From: Stenotrophomonas_A sp035629025
GTDB taxonomy: Bacteria; Pseudomonadota; Gammaproteobacteria; Xanthomonadales; Xanthomonadaceae
Assembly (NCBI GenBank): GCA_035629025.1
Contig: DASPIU010000005.1
Coordinates: forward strand, 1 to 64,000
Direction: 5' to 3'
DNA: 64,000 nucleotides
Part shown: positions 8,847 through 15,997 of the stretch, in pieces
Layout of the letters: each line of letters starts with the position of its first letter
How positions within the stretch are numbered: position 1 is the first letter of the stretch
Made by a program: the position numbers and the translations under genes
Notes under the pieces: generated by a model
What the model was told of the DNA's origin: nothing
Seen by the model: the letters and a program-made list of their open reading frames with translations, nothing else
Database searches by the model: none

Positions 8847-10139
8847 TTACAAGCGGTCGCTGACAGCCTCGCGCGGCCACGCCGATTTCACGTCGTACAC
8901 CACCGCGCCCGGGCGACCGAGCGCGGCAATCTGTTCGGCACTGTAACCACGGTATTGCTCATGTGCGACGGCGAGCACGACCGCATGGTAGCTGCCCGCC
9001 CGCGGCTCGGTGCACAACGCCACGCCCGCGTGCGCGAGCGCCTGTTCGGGGTCGGCCCATGGGTCGCAGGCATCGACCTGCGCGCCGAGTGCCTGCAGGT
9101 CGTGCACCAAGTCCAGGGCGCGGCTGTTGCGCAGGTCCGGGCAGTTCTCCTTGAAGGTCACGCCCAGCACCAGCACGCGTGAGTCGGCGATGCCCTGCCC
9201 TTGCGCGCCCAGCAGCGCCGCCACGCGTGTTGCCACGTGCTGGCCGACGCGGTTGTTGACCTGGCGCGCGGTATGGATCAGGTCCGGGTGGTAGCCGACG
9301 CTTTCAGACTTGTGCAGCAGGTAGTACGGGTCCACGCCGATGCAATGCCCGCCGACCAGGCCGGGGCGGAACGGCAGGAAGTTCCATTTGGTGCCGGCGG
9401 CTTCGAGCACGTCGAGCGTGTCGATGCCGAGGCGGTCGAAGATCAGCGCCAGTTCGTTGACCAGGGCGATGTTCACGTCGCGCTGGATGTTCTCCACCAC
9501 CTTGGCCGCTTCGGCCACCCGGATCGAAGGCGCCGGCCAGGTGCCGGCGGTGATGATCGAGCGGTACAGCGCATCGACCGCCGCCGCCGCCTGTGGCGTG
9601 GAGCCGGCGGTGATCTTGCGGATATCCGGCAGGCGGCGTTGCCGGTCGCCCGGGTTTATCCGCTCGGGGCTGTAGCCGCAATGGAAATCCTCGTTGAAGC
9701 GCAGGCCCGAGCCGGCTTCCAGCAACGGGACGCAGACTTCCTCGGTGGTACCGGGGTAGACGGTGGATTCGTAGATGACCAGGTCGCCCGGCTTGAGCGC
9801 GGCGGCAATCAGCGCACTGGCCGAACGCAAAGGGCCCAGGTCGGGCTGCTCGGCCGCATCGATGGGTGTGGGCACGGTGACGATGAACACCTGCGCGGCG
9901 CGCAGCTCCGCCGGATCGGCGCTGTAGCGCAGGGCGCGGGCGCTGGCCAGCTCGGCCTCGTCCAGTTCCAGGGTGCTGTCATGGCCGGCGCGCAGGCGTT
10001 GGATGCGCTCGCTGTCGATGTCGAAGCCCAGCGTGTCGCGCTGCTGGCCGAAGGCAACCGCCAGCGGCAGGCCGACATAGCCCAGGCCGATGACGGCAAT
10101 GAGCGCGGTGGCGGGATCGGGAAGCGTTGCAGCGGCCAT
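8847..10139 (-). CDS. UDP-sugar 6-dehydrogenase, TviB/WbpO-like
   Basis: NAD-dependent nucleotide-sugar dehydrogenase of 430 residues in the UDP-glucose/UDP-HexNAc dehydrogenase family. The N-terminal Rossmann motif is VIGLGYVGLPLAVAFG. YSPERINPGD and the catalytic-cysteine loop GGHCIGVDPYYL (C266) are present. The INPGD...RKITAGS region resembles the Vi-antigen TviB/WbpO subgroup that oxidises UDP-GlcNAc or UDP-GalNAc to the uronic acid for capsule or O-antigen. No other polysaccharide genes lie within the window. The ATG at 10139 begins MAAATLPDPATALIAVIGLG. Confidence 0.88.
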   Translation of the reverse strand: MAAATLPDPATALIAVIGLGYVGLPLAVAFGQQRDTLGFDIDSERIQRLRAGHDSTLELDEAELASARALRYSADPAELRAAQVFIVTVPTPIDAAEQPDLGPLRSASALIAAALKPGDLVIYESTVYPGTTEEVCVPLLEAGSGLRFNEDFHCGYSPERINPGDRQRRLPDIRKITAGSTPQAAAAVDALYRSIITAGTWPAPSIRVAEAAKVVENIQRDVNIALVNELALIFDRLGIDTLDVLEAAGTKWNFLPFRPGLVGGHCIGVDPYYLLHKSESVGYHPDLIHTARQVNNRVGQHVATRVAALLGAQGQGIADSRVLVLGVTFKENCPDLRNSRALDLVHDLQALGAQVDACDPWADPEQALAHAGVALCTEPRAGSYHAVVLAVAHEQYRGYSAEQIAALGRPGAVVYDVKSAWPREAVSDRL

Positions 10140-10248
10140 GCGGTTCCTTTGAAGGTTGGCGACGGCATGCCAGCAACGGCCAGGCGCGCGCGGCCGGCAG
10201 CATAGCGCGGGGTGACAAGCCAGACCATGCATCCAGTTCACAAGCCGG

Positions 10249-10260
10249 GCCTGATCAGGC
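10249..10260. repeat. Perfect 12-bp palindrome upstream of tRNA-Leu
   Basis: GCCTGATCAGGC lies 13 nt before the tRNA-Leu 5' end in the divergent gap. It could be an operator or chance. I found no clear -10/-35 pair for the tRNA. Confidence 0.35.
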
Positions 10261-10273
10261 ACCCTATCGCCAT

Positions 10274-10581
10274 GCCCGGGTGGCGAAACTGGTAGACGCA
10301 AGGGACTTGAACAATTTGAGCCTTCGGGGGGAAACGCCCGAAGTGAAGCCCGTCAAAGTCGGCGAACGCCCTGGATGCTCCGGCATCCGCGCCAACGCCG
10401 AGCCAAGCCCAGGCACGCCTGGGAAGGTGTAGAGAGCAGACGGCGGGCACCTACGGCCACCAGGCTAGGGTGAAGGCGTGCTCCAGACCACGAACAGCGC
10501 TGGCGCTGGCGGCGAAAGCCGAAGTGGAAAGAAAATCCCTCGCCGAAAGGCGTGCCGGTTCGATCCCGGCCCCGGGCACCA
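10274..10581 (+). tRNA. tRNA-Leu(UAA), interrupted by a group I intron
   Basis: Exon 1 is 10274-10308 (35 nt) and exon 2 is 10532-10581, with CCA encoded at 10579-10581. Joined, they give a complete class II tRNA: acceptor stem GCCCGGG/CCCGGGC is perfect, anticodon stem AGGGA/TCCCT is perfect, the 7-nt loop reads C-T-TAA-A-A, the long variable arm has a GAAA-type loop, and the T stem is GCCGG/CCGGC. The intron interrupts the anticodon between U34 and A35, the same position as in cyanobacterial and plastid tRNA-Leu(UAA). No promoter or terminator is obvious. Its 3' end is only 14 nt from the convergent antitoxin stop. Confidence 0.93.
10309..10531 (+). ncRNA. Self-splicing group I intron (IC3-like) in tRNA-Leu
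   Basis: 223-nt intron. The 5' splice site follows a U that can form the P1 U·G wobble (exon CTT against GAG about 9 nt inside the intron). The last intron base is G10531 (omega G). P2 is CTTCGGG with CCCGAAG. P3 is CCGTC (10350-10354) with GACGG (10439-10443). P7 is GAGCA (10434-10438) with TGCTC (10479-10483). P3' directly follows P7 5', as the group I core requires. The segment GGTGTAGAGAGCAGACGG resembles the conserved R element of cyanobacterial tRNA-Leu introns. There is no ORF of useful size, hence no homing endonuclease. Subgroup assignment is inferred from insertion site and size. Confidence 0.9.
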
Positions 10582-10595
10582 TCAATGCGTTGCCA

Positions 10596-10898
10596 TCAGA
10601 GGATGGCTTGCAGGCCCTTGTCGGCAATGATGTTGAGCAGCTTGAGCGCTGGCCCGGCGGGCCGCGTTTCGCCCTGCTCCCACTTGCGCACGGTGGATGC
10701 GGAGGTATGCAGGTGGTGCGCAAATACCGGCTGGCTGAATTTCAGCTTCTCGCGCAGGCGCTTGATGTCCTCGGCGCCGAACTCGCGCACTGGTCGTGGG
10801 CAGATCGCATCGAACTGACGCATGGTGACCTTGCTGATGGCTCCCGCCTCATGCAGTGCGGCCAGGTCGTTACGCAGCGAACCAATGATCTTGCTCAC
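10596..10898 (-). CDS. Type II antitoxin, XRE/HigA-like HTH protein
   Basis: 100-residue DNA-binding antitoxin. A lambda-repressor-like helix-turn-helix is at about 47-75 (LKFSQPVFAHHLHTSASTVRKWEQG), with a C-terminal LLNIIADKG helix. Start is GTG with a strong GGAGG 6 nt upstream; both lie inside the 3' end of the toxin gene (29-nt overlap), so translation is probably coupled. It is the second gene of the pair, the order seen in higBA. Expected to bind the toxin and, with it, the operator upstream of the toxin gene. Confidence 0.85.
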   Translation of the reverse strand: MSKIIGSLRNDLAALHEAGAISKVTMRQFDAICPRPVREFGAEDIKRLREKLKFSQPVFAHHLHTSASTVRKWEQGETRPAGPALKLLNIIADKGLQAIL

Positions 10899-11265
10899 AA
10901 TGTACCTCCATTAGTACGCCTGACTGCAACGCCTTCGACAACGCCTCCCCGGACAAGTCGAGGAATACCTTTCCCGCGAATCGCAGCGCTTTTGTTTCGT
11001 CCTGAGTGATGTTCGCAACGTCGCTCTTCGCAAACCCTTGCAGAAACACGCAGCGGCCGCCGAATCTGAGCGATACCAGCGTGCGGTAGCCGCCCCGCTT
11101 GCCGAAACCAGCGCGCGCGACTCGCTTCTTGAAAAGAAAGCCGCCCAGATCCGCGTCGATCAGACCGTTCTCCATTTCCTTGATTGCCTTGCACAGCGCC
11201 TTGTCGGGCAATCTCTCGCCCGCCTGCCAGCGCGCGAATTCTCTACGCTTGAGGATGAGGGTCAT
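10870..11265 (-). CDS. Type II toxin, RelE/HigB-2-like (PF06296 type)
   Basis: 131-residue basic protein. MTLILKRREFARWQAGERLPDKAL is followed by GGYRTLVSLRFGGRCVFLQGFAKSD, the pattern of the RelE-superfamily DUF1044/PF06296 group, which are ribosome-dependent or free mRNA interferases paired with XRE antitoxins. ATG at 11265 has GGAGG 8 nt upstream. The DNA is visibly less G+C-rich than the surrounding core genes, consistent with horizontal gain. The pair sits between the intron-bearing tRNA-Leu and hemN. Confidence 0.82.
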   Translation of the reverse strand: MTLILKRREFARWQAGERLPDKALCKAIKEMENGLIDADLGGFLFKKRVARAGFGKRGGYRTLVSLRFGGRCVFLQGFAKSDVANITQDETKALRFAGKVFLDLSGEALSKALQSGVLMEVHCEQDHWFAA

Positions 11266-11279
11266 CCTGACCTCCGAAC

Positions 11280-11309
11280 TATACCCGTTACGGGCATACT
11301 CTGCAATCA
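11280..11309 (-). promoter_or_regulatory. Promoter/operator of the toxin-antitoxin operon
   Basis: On the minus strand TTGCAG and TATAGT are separated by exactly 17 nt, a good sigma-70 promoter. Between and overlapping them is a near-perfect 19-bp palindrome, TATACCCGTTACGGGCATA on the plus strand (11280-11298; core CCCGTTACGGG is perfect). Its position predicts autorepression by the antitoxin or the toxin-antitoxin complex. Confidence 0.8.
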
Positions 11310-11381
11310 CCCCTCCCCTCAGGGCCCCGCAGAAAGCCTAGCCGGACGTCGCACGCAGGTCGCCGCGCAAACTGCATCAGC

Positions 11382-12785
11382 TCAAATCGCCCGCGAAAAT
11401 CCCCCAGCAGCACTCGGCTTGCGCAGGTAGCTGTCAAAGCACATCGCGATCAGCCGCAGCAGCGGGCGGCCGCGCGCGGTCGCACGCACGCGGCCTGCGT
11501 CGGTTTCGACCAGGCCATCGGCACGCAAGGCTTCCAGTGCGGGCAGGTCCTGGGCGAAATACTGCGCAAAGTCGATGCCGTGGCGCACGCCGATCTGCCG
11601 CGTGTCGATCTCGCCGCGGCACATCAGGGCCTGGATCACGTCACCGCGAATTTCGTCATCACGCGACAGGGCCAGCCCGCGCCACACCGGCACCCTGCCC
11701 TGATCTATCGCCGCTTCCCACGCCGCCAGCTCGCGCGGGTTCTGCGCATAGGCGCCACCGATGCGGCTGATCGCGCTCGCCCCCAGGCCCAACAGGTCGC
11801 GTGCCGCGTGCGTGGTGTAACCCATGAAGTTGCGATGCAGGCTGCCCTCGCGCTGCGCGGTAGCCAACTCATCGCCCGGCAAGGCGAAGTGGTCCATGCC
11901 GATGTATTGGTAGCCCGCCGCGGTCAGCCGTCCCACCGCCAGGCCGAGCAGCGCCAGGCGGCCGTCGGCATCAGGCAACTCGGCCTCGTTGATACGGCGC
12001 TGCGCGCGGAACATGGCCGGCAGGTGCGCATAGCCGTAGATGGCGAAACGGTCCGGGCGCGCTTGCAACACGCGCTCCAGTGTCGCGCCGAAGCCGTCCA
12101 GCGTCTGCCGCGGCAGACCATAGACCAGATCGACATTGACCGAGCGCAGCCCCTGCGCGCGACAGGCCTCGATCAAGGCCAGCGTGCCCTGCGCGTCCTG
12201 CACACGATTGATCGCCTGCTGTACGCGCGGATCGAAATCCTGCACCCCCAGGCTGGCACGGGTGAAGCCCAGGCGCGCCAGCTCGGCGAGCTCGTCGCTG
12301 CCGAGCGTGCGCGGGTCCAGTTCGATGGAAAAATCGCGCGAGGGGTCTACGCTGAGATCGAAATGCTGGCGCAGGCCGCGCAACAACTCGCCGATCAACG
12401 CAGGCCCCAGGAAGTTTGGCGTGCCCCCGCCCAGATGCAGTTGCACGACCTCGCGCTTGTCACCCAGCATCGGCGCAATCAGGCTGGCTTCGCGCAACAC
12501 CCGCGCGACGTAGGCGGCGCCACGGCTGCGGTCACGGGTGATCACGCGGTTGCAGCCGCAGTAGAAGCACGGACTGCTGCAGAACGGCACGTGGACGTAC
12601 AGCGACAGCGGGCCGGCCGGCGCCCGCTCGATCGCCTCGCGCAGCTGCGGCCAGCCGAAGCCATCGTGGAACTGCGGCGCGGTCGGGTAGGAGGTATAGC
12701 GCGGACCGGGCCGGTCGTAGCGGCGCAGCAGCGCGGCATCGAAGTGCCAGCGGGGGATGATCGGGTCGTGAGCGGCAGTATCCAT
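11382..12785 (-). CDS. hemN: Oxygen-independent coproporphyrinogen III oxidase
   Basis: Radical-SAM enzyme that decarboxylates coproporphyrinogen III to protoporphyrinogen IX for haem synthesis without oxygen. 467 residues, normal for true HemN. The cluster motif C69-x3-C73-x2-C76-x-C78 lies in VPFCSSPCFYCGCNRVI. Substrate/SAM motifs include YTSYPTAPQF, LHLGGGTPNF, ELDPRTL and GLGASAISRIG. A canonical FNR/Anr box lies 35 nt upstream of the ATG, so induction under low oxygen is likely. Relevance to haem-rich products of the window (ccm, sdh) is inferred. Confidence 0.96.
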   Translation of the reverse strand: MDTAAHDPIIPRWHFDAALLRRYDRPGPRYTSYPTAPQFHDGFGWPQLREAIERAPAGPLSLYVHVPFCSSPCFYCGCNRVITRDRSRGAAYVARVLREASLIAPMLGDKREVVQLHLGGGTPNFLGPALIGELLRGLRQHFDLSVDPSRDFSIELDPRTLGSDELAELARLGFTRASLGVQDFDPRVQQAINRVQDAQGTLALIEACRAQGLRSVNVDLVYGLPRQTLDGFGATLERVLQARPDRFAIYGYAHLPAMFRAQRRINEAELPDADGRLALLGLAVGRLTAAGYQYIGMDHFALPGDELATAQREGSLHRNFMGYTTHAARDLLGLGASAISRIGGAYAQNPRELAAWEAAIDQGRVPVWRGLALSRDDEIRGDVIQALMCRGEIDTRQIGVRHGIDFAQYFAQDLPALEALRADGLVETDAGRVRATARGRPLLRLIAMCFDSYLRKPSAAGGFSRAI

Positions 12786-12819
12786 GTGCGCAGCTTGGCC
12801 ATGCCGCGGCGGACCGTCG

Positions 12820-12833
12820 TTGATCCGGATCAA
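12820..12833 (-). promoter_or_regulatory. FNR/Anr box upstream of hemN
   Basis: TTGATCCGGATCAA matches the FNR consensus TTGAT-N4-ATCAA at all ten fixed positions. It is centred about 42 nt before the hemN start, on the upstream side. Confidence 0.85.
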
Positions 12834-12855
12834 TTGTTGGCGCTGCGGCCTGGAA

Positions 12856-12883
12856 ACAAAAAGACCCGCCAGAAGCGGGTCTT
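12856..12883 (-). terminator. Terminator after tRNA-Cys (tRNA array end)
   Basis: AAGACCCGC/GCGGGTCTT stem (12861-12883) with a 5-nt loop, followed on the minus strand by TTTTTG. It closes the tRNA array before the hemN promoter. Confidence 0.85.
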
Positions 12884-12887
12884 CGTA

Positions 12888-12961
12888 TGGAGGCCTGGGT
12901 CGGAATTGAACCGGCGTACGCGGATTTGCAGTCCGCTGCATGACCACTCTGCCACCAGGCC
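12888..12961 (-). tRNA. tRNA-Cys(GCA), copy 1
   Basis: 74 nt including encoded CCA. Acceptor stem GGCCTGG/CCAGGCC, anticodon stem GCGGA/TCCGC, loop CTGCAAA (GCA anticodon). The T stem GCCGG/CCGAC carries a C50·A64 mismatch. It differs from copy 2 at many positions in the arms. Confidence 0.92.
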
Positions 12962-13042
12962 GGTGGAGCGCCAGTCTAGCCGAAAACGCCGGCCGGTGAC
13001 TGGCAGGCCAAGGTCCGCGTTGGCATGGACCCTGACAAGACA

Positions 13043-13062
13043 AGGCCCCGCAAGCGGGGCCT
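13043..13062 (-). terminator. Terminator-like hairpin after tRNA-Gly copy 1
   Basis: GGCCCCGC/GCGGGGCC with a 2-nt spacer (13044-13061), followed on the minus strand by TTGTCTTGTC. It may act as a processing or attenuation hairpin between tRNA-Gly and tRNA-Cys. Confidence 0.5.
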
Positions 13063-13073
13063 AGGTCTGAAAC

Positions 13074-13149
<76 letters not shown>

Positions 13150-13243
13150 GTGAGCTGCGCATTGTACAGGGCCTTCACGCTGGTGCCAACCCTCTCCCGT
13201 TCGCCAGTTTCAGTGCCGCCGCGCGGCATGCCGTTGCGTGTTG

Positions 13244-13317
13244 TGGAGGCCTGGACGGGAGTCGAACCCATCTCTACGGATTTGCAATCCGGTGCATAAC
13301 CGATCTGCCACCAGGCC
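13244..13317 (-). tRNA. tRNA-Cys(GCA), copy 2
   Basis: 74 nt including CCA. Acceptor GGCCTGG/CCAGGCC as in copy 1, anticodon loop TTGCAAA, T stem ATGGG/CCCGT. One C·U mismatch closes the anticodon stem (27-43). The D, anticodon, variable and T regions differ clearly from copy 1. Confidence 0.92.
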
Positions 13318-13363
13318 CCGCGTTCCGGCTTCCAATCCACCGCAGCGATGGCCTGGAACAACA

Positions 13364-13383
13364 AGGCCCCGCGAACGGGGCCT
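13364..13383 (-). terminator. Terminator-like hairpin after tRNA-Gly copy 2
   Basis: AGGCCCCG/CGGGGCCT with loop CGAA, followed on the minus strand by TTGTTGTT. Equivalent in position to the hairpin after tRNA-Gly copy 1, so the flank was duplicated along with the tRNA. Confidence 0.5.
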
Positions 13384-13393
13384 GGTCTGAAAC

Positions 13394-13469
<76 letters not shown>

Positions 13470-13505
13470 TTGGGAGGCGAAATTCTACAGCGAACCGCCT
13501 ATGTG

Positions 13506-14141
13506 TCAACTGTTGGTTTCAACCTTTTTCGGGTTCTGCCGCAGCGCGGCTTTTTCATCGGCGCGCAGGCTCGGCCACGCCGCATGCAGGTATTGCAGCC
13601 CGGACCACAGCGTCAGGATCGCGGCAATCGCCAGCGTCCAATCGCCCACGTGGAAAACCAGGCTGCCCATCCACATGCCCACGCCCGCCGCCGCCTGGCC
13701 CGGCTGCACGGAGTACAGCAGGCACAGCAGCGCCACCATCTGCGCGGTGGTCTTGATCTTGCCGATCAGCGCCACGCGGACCTTGGAACGTTGCCCCAGT
13801 TCGGCCATCCACTCGCGCAAGGCCGACACCGCGATCTCGCGTCCGACGATCACTGCCGCCCAGAACGCCATCCACGGCGTGGGGTGGCCCTGCACGATCA
13901 AGAACAGCGCCACCGCGACCATCAGCTTGTCGGCCACCGGATCGAGGAACGCACCAAATGCCGAATACTGGTGATAGCGCCGCGCGATCCAGCCGTCGAG
14001 CCAGTCGGTAATCGCGGCCAGGCCGAAGATCGCCGCCGCGGCAAAGTTCGTCCACGAATACGGCAGATAGAACACCACGACCAGCACCGGGATCATCACG
14101 ATCCGCAGCAGCGTCAGCCAGGTGGGGATGGTCAACTTCAT
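13506..14141 (-). CDS. pgsA: CDP-diacylglycerol-glycerol-3-phosphate 3-phosphatidyltransferase
   Basis: Makes phosphatidylglycerophosphate, the committed step to phosphatidylglycerol and cardiolipin. 211 residues with about four to five membrane segments. The CDP-alcohol phosphotransferase motif is complete: D46, D49-G50, A53-R54, G63, D67 and D71 in the stretch AITDWLDGWIARR to DPVADK. It lies 8 nt downstream of uvrC, the usual uvrC-pgsA order, and is followed by the tRNA array. Confidence 0.95.
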   Translation of the reverse strand: MKLTIPTWLTLLRIVMIPVLVVVFYLPYSWTNFAAAAIFGLAAITDWLDGWIARRYHQYSAFGAFLDPVADKLMVAVALFLIVQGHPTPWMAFWAAVIVGREIAVSALREWMAELGQRSKVRVALIGKIKTTAQMVALLCLLYSVQPGQAAAGVGMWMGSLVFHVGDWTLAIAAILTLWSGLQYLHAAWPSLRADEKAALRQNPKKVETNS

Positions 14142-14149
14142 CGCGTTCT

Positions 14150-15997
14150 CTAGTCGCTCGGCGCATCGGGCAGCGGCAGCCCGTGCAGGTTAGCGTAGAT
14201 TCGAGCGGCCAGGGCGGCATTCACACCTTCCACACGCGCAATCTCGGCCTCACCCGCCGCCTTCAGCCCGACCAGGCCGCCGAAATGCTTGAGCAGGTTG
14301 GCACGGCGGCGCGGGCCGATGCCCGGTATGTCTTCCAGCTTGCTGGTCATGCGCGCCTTCTGCCGCCGCCCACGGTGACCGGTGATGGCGAAACGGTGCG
14401 CTTCGTCGCGAACCTGCTGGATGAACTGCAGGGCCGGCGATGCCGCGCCCGGGCGCAGCTCGCGCCCATCCGGCAACACCAGGGTCTCGTGCCCGGCGCG
14501 GCGTTCCTCGCCCTTGGCCACGCCGACCAGGGCGACGCGGGTGATGCCGAGCTCGGCCATCACCGCCTGCGCCTGCGCCAGCTGGCCGGCACCGCCATCG
14601 ATCAGCAGAACCTCCGGCAGCACCCCGCCCTCTTCCACCGCGCGCCGGAACCTGCGCTCCAGCGCCTGGCGCATGGCCGCGTAATCGTCGCCCGGGGCGA
14701 TGCCGGCAATATTGAAGCGGCGGTACTGGCCACGCACCGGGCCAGCGGCATCGAACACCACGCAAGAGGCAACCGTGGCCTCGCCCAGGGTATGGCTGAT
14801 ATCGAAACACTCCACGCGCTTGACCGGCTCGGGCAGGTCCAGCATCTCGCGCAGGGCTTCGCTGCGCGCGGCCTGCGCGCTCTGGCTGGTGAGCTCGGAG
14901 GCCAGCGTGTTCTGCGCATTGCGGCTGGCCAGCTCGACATAGCCGGCACGCTCGCCGCGCACGTTCCACTTCAGCGCCACCTTGCGTTCGGCCGAGGCGC
15001 TGAGCGCGTGCTCGATCAGCTCGGCCTCGGGAATCTCGCGGTCCAGCAGGATCTCGCGTGGCGGCGTGTGCTCGACGTAGTACTGCGAAACGAAGGCACC
15101 GAGAATCTCGTCGGCACTGTCCTCGCCATTGGTCTTGGGAAAGAACGCGCGCGTGCCGAGATTGCGCCCGTCGCGGAACGCCAGCAGCAGCACGCAGGCA
15201 TGCGGGCCCTGGGTGGCGCAGGCGAGCACGTCCAGGTCGGCGGCACGGCCTTCGACGAACTGCCGGTTCTGCAGGCTGCGCAGCGAGCCGAGCAGGTCGC
15301 GCAGGCGCGCGGCGCGCTCGAATTCCAGCTGTTCGCTGGCGGTCTGCATTTCCTGCATCAACTCGGCGCCGAGCTGGTCGCTCTTGCCTTCCAGGAACAG
15401 CGTGGCGCGGCGCACCGACTCGGCGTAGTCGTCGGCCCCCACCAGGTCCACGCAGGGCCCGCTGCAGCGGCCGATCTGGTACTGCAGGCAGGGCCGCGAA
15501 CGGTTGCGGAACACGCTGTCCTCGCAGCTGCGCAGGCGGAACAGCTTGTGCATCAGGTTCAGGGTTTCGCGCACCGCGGTCACGCTGGCGTAGGGGCCGA
15601 AGTAGCGCCCCGGGATCGCGCGCGGGCCGCGGTGCAGGCCGATGCGCGGCCATGCTTCGCGGGTCAGCAGTACGTAGGGGTAGCTCTTGTCGTCGCGCAG
15701 CGAGACGTTGTAGCGCGGCGTCAGCGACTTGATCAGCTGGTTTTCCAGCAGCAGCGCCTCGGCCTCGGTGCGGGTCACGGTGACGTCCATGCGCGCCACC
15801 TGCGACAGCATCGACATCGCCCGCGCATTCTTCGGCGAGCCGTTGAAATAGCTGCCCACGCGCTTGCGCAGCGCACCGGCCTTGCCGACGTACAGCAGCG
15901 TGTCATCGGCGGCATACATCCGGTAGACGCCGGGTGCGGTGCTCAGGTTGGCGGCGAATGCCTTGCCATCGAATCCGGCGGGCGGCCTGGCTTTCAT
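14150..15997 (-). CDS. uvrC: Excinuclease ABC subunit C
   Basis: Dual-incision nuclease of nucleotide excision repair, 615 residues. GIY-YIG domain at about 15-100 (GVYRMY...LLYVGKA), a cysteine-rich linker near 165-175 (CLQYQIGRCSGPC), UVR motif at about 205-240, RNase H-like 5'-incision domain at about 385-540 (ECFDISHTLG, LIDGGAGQL), and tandem helix-hairpin-helix at the C-terminus (LEDIPGIGPRRRANLLKHFG). The ATG overlaps the stop of the NHL-repeat gene (ATGA), so the two are translationally coupled. Confidence 0.96.
   Translation of the reverse strand: MKARPPAGFDGKAFAANLSTAPGVYRMYAADDTLLYVGKAGALRKRVGSYFNGSPKNARAMSMLSQVARMDVTVTRTEAEALLLENQLIKSLTPRYNVSLRDDKSYPYVLLTREAWPRIGLHRGPRAIPGRYFGPYASVTAVRETLNLMHKLFRLRSCEDSVFRNRSRPCLQYQIGRCSGPCVDLVGADDYAESVRRATLFLEGKSDQLGAELMQEMQTASEQLEFERAARLRDLLGSLRSLQNRQFVEGRAADLDVLACATQGPHACVLLLAFRDGRNLGTRAFFPKTNGEDSADEILGAFVSQYYVEHTPPREILLDREIPEAELIEHALSASAERKVALKWNVRGERAGYVELASRNAQNTLASELTSQSAQAARSEALREMLDLPEPVKRVECFDISHTLGEATVASCVVFDAAGPVRGQYRRFNIAGIAPGDDYAAMRQALERRFRRAVEEGGVLPEVLLIDGGAGQLAQAQAVMAELGITRVALVGVAKGEERRAGHETLVLPDGRELRPGAASPALQFIQQVRDEAHRFAITGHRGRRQKARMTSKLEDIPGIGPRRRANLLKHFGGLVGLKAAGEAEIARVEGVNAALAARIYANLHGLPLPDAPSD

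Noticed and set aside
10309..10531. Possible homing endonuclease in the tRNA-Leu intron
   Set aside because: The intron is only 223 nt and open frames through it run into the exons; no endonuclease motif.
10582..11381. Integration-site duplication of the tRNA-Leu 3' end
   Set aside because: I looked for a second copy of the T-arm/acceptor sequence up to hemN and saw none, so no att site is claimed.
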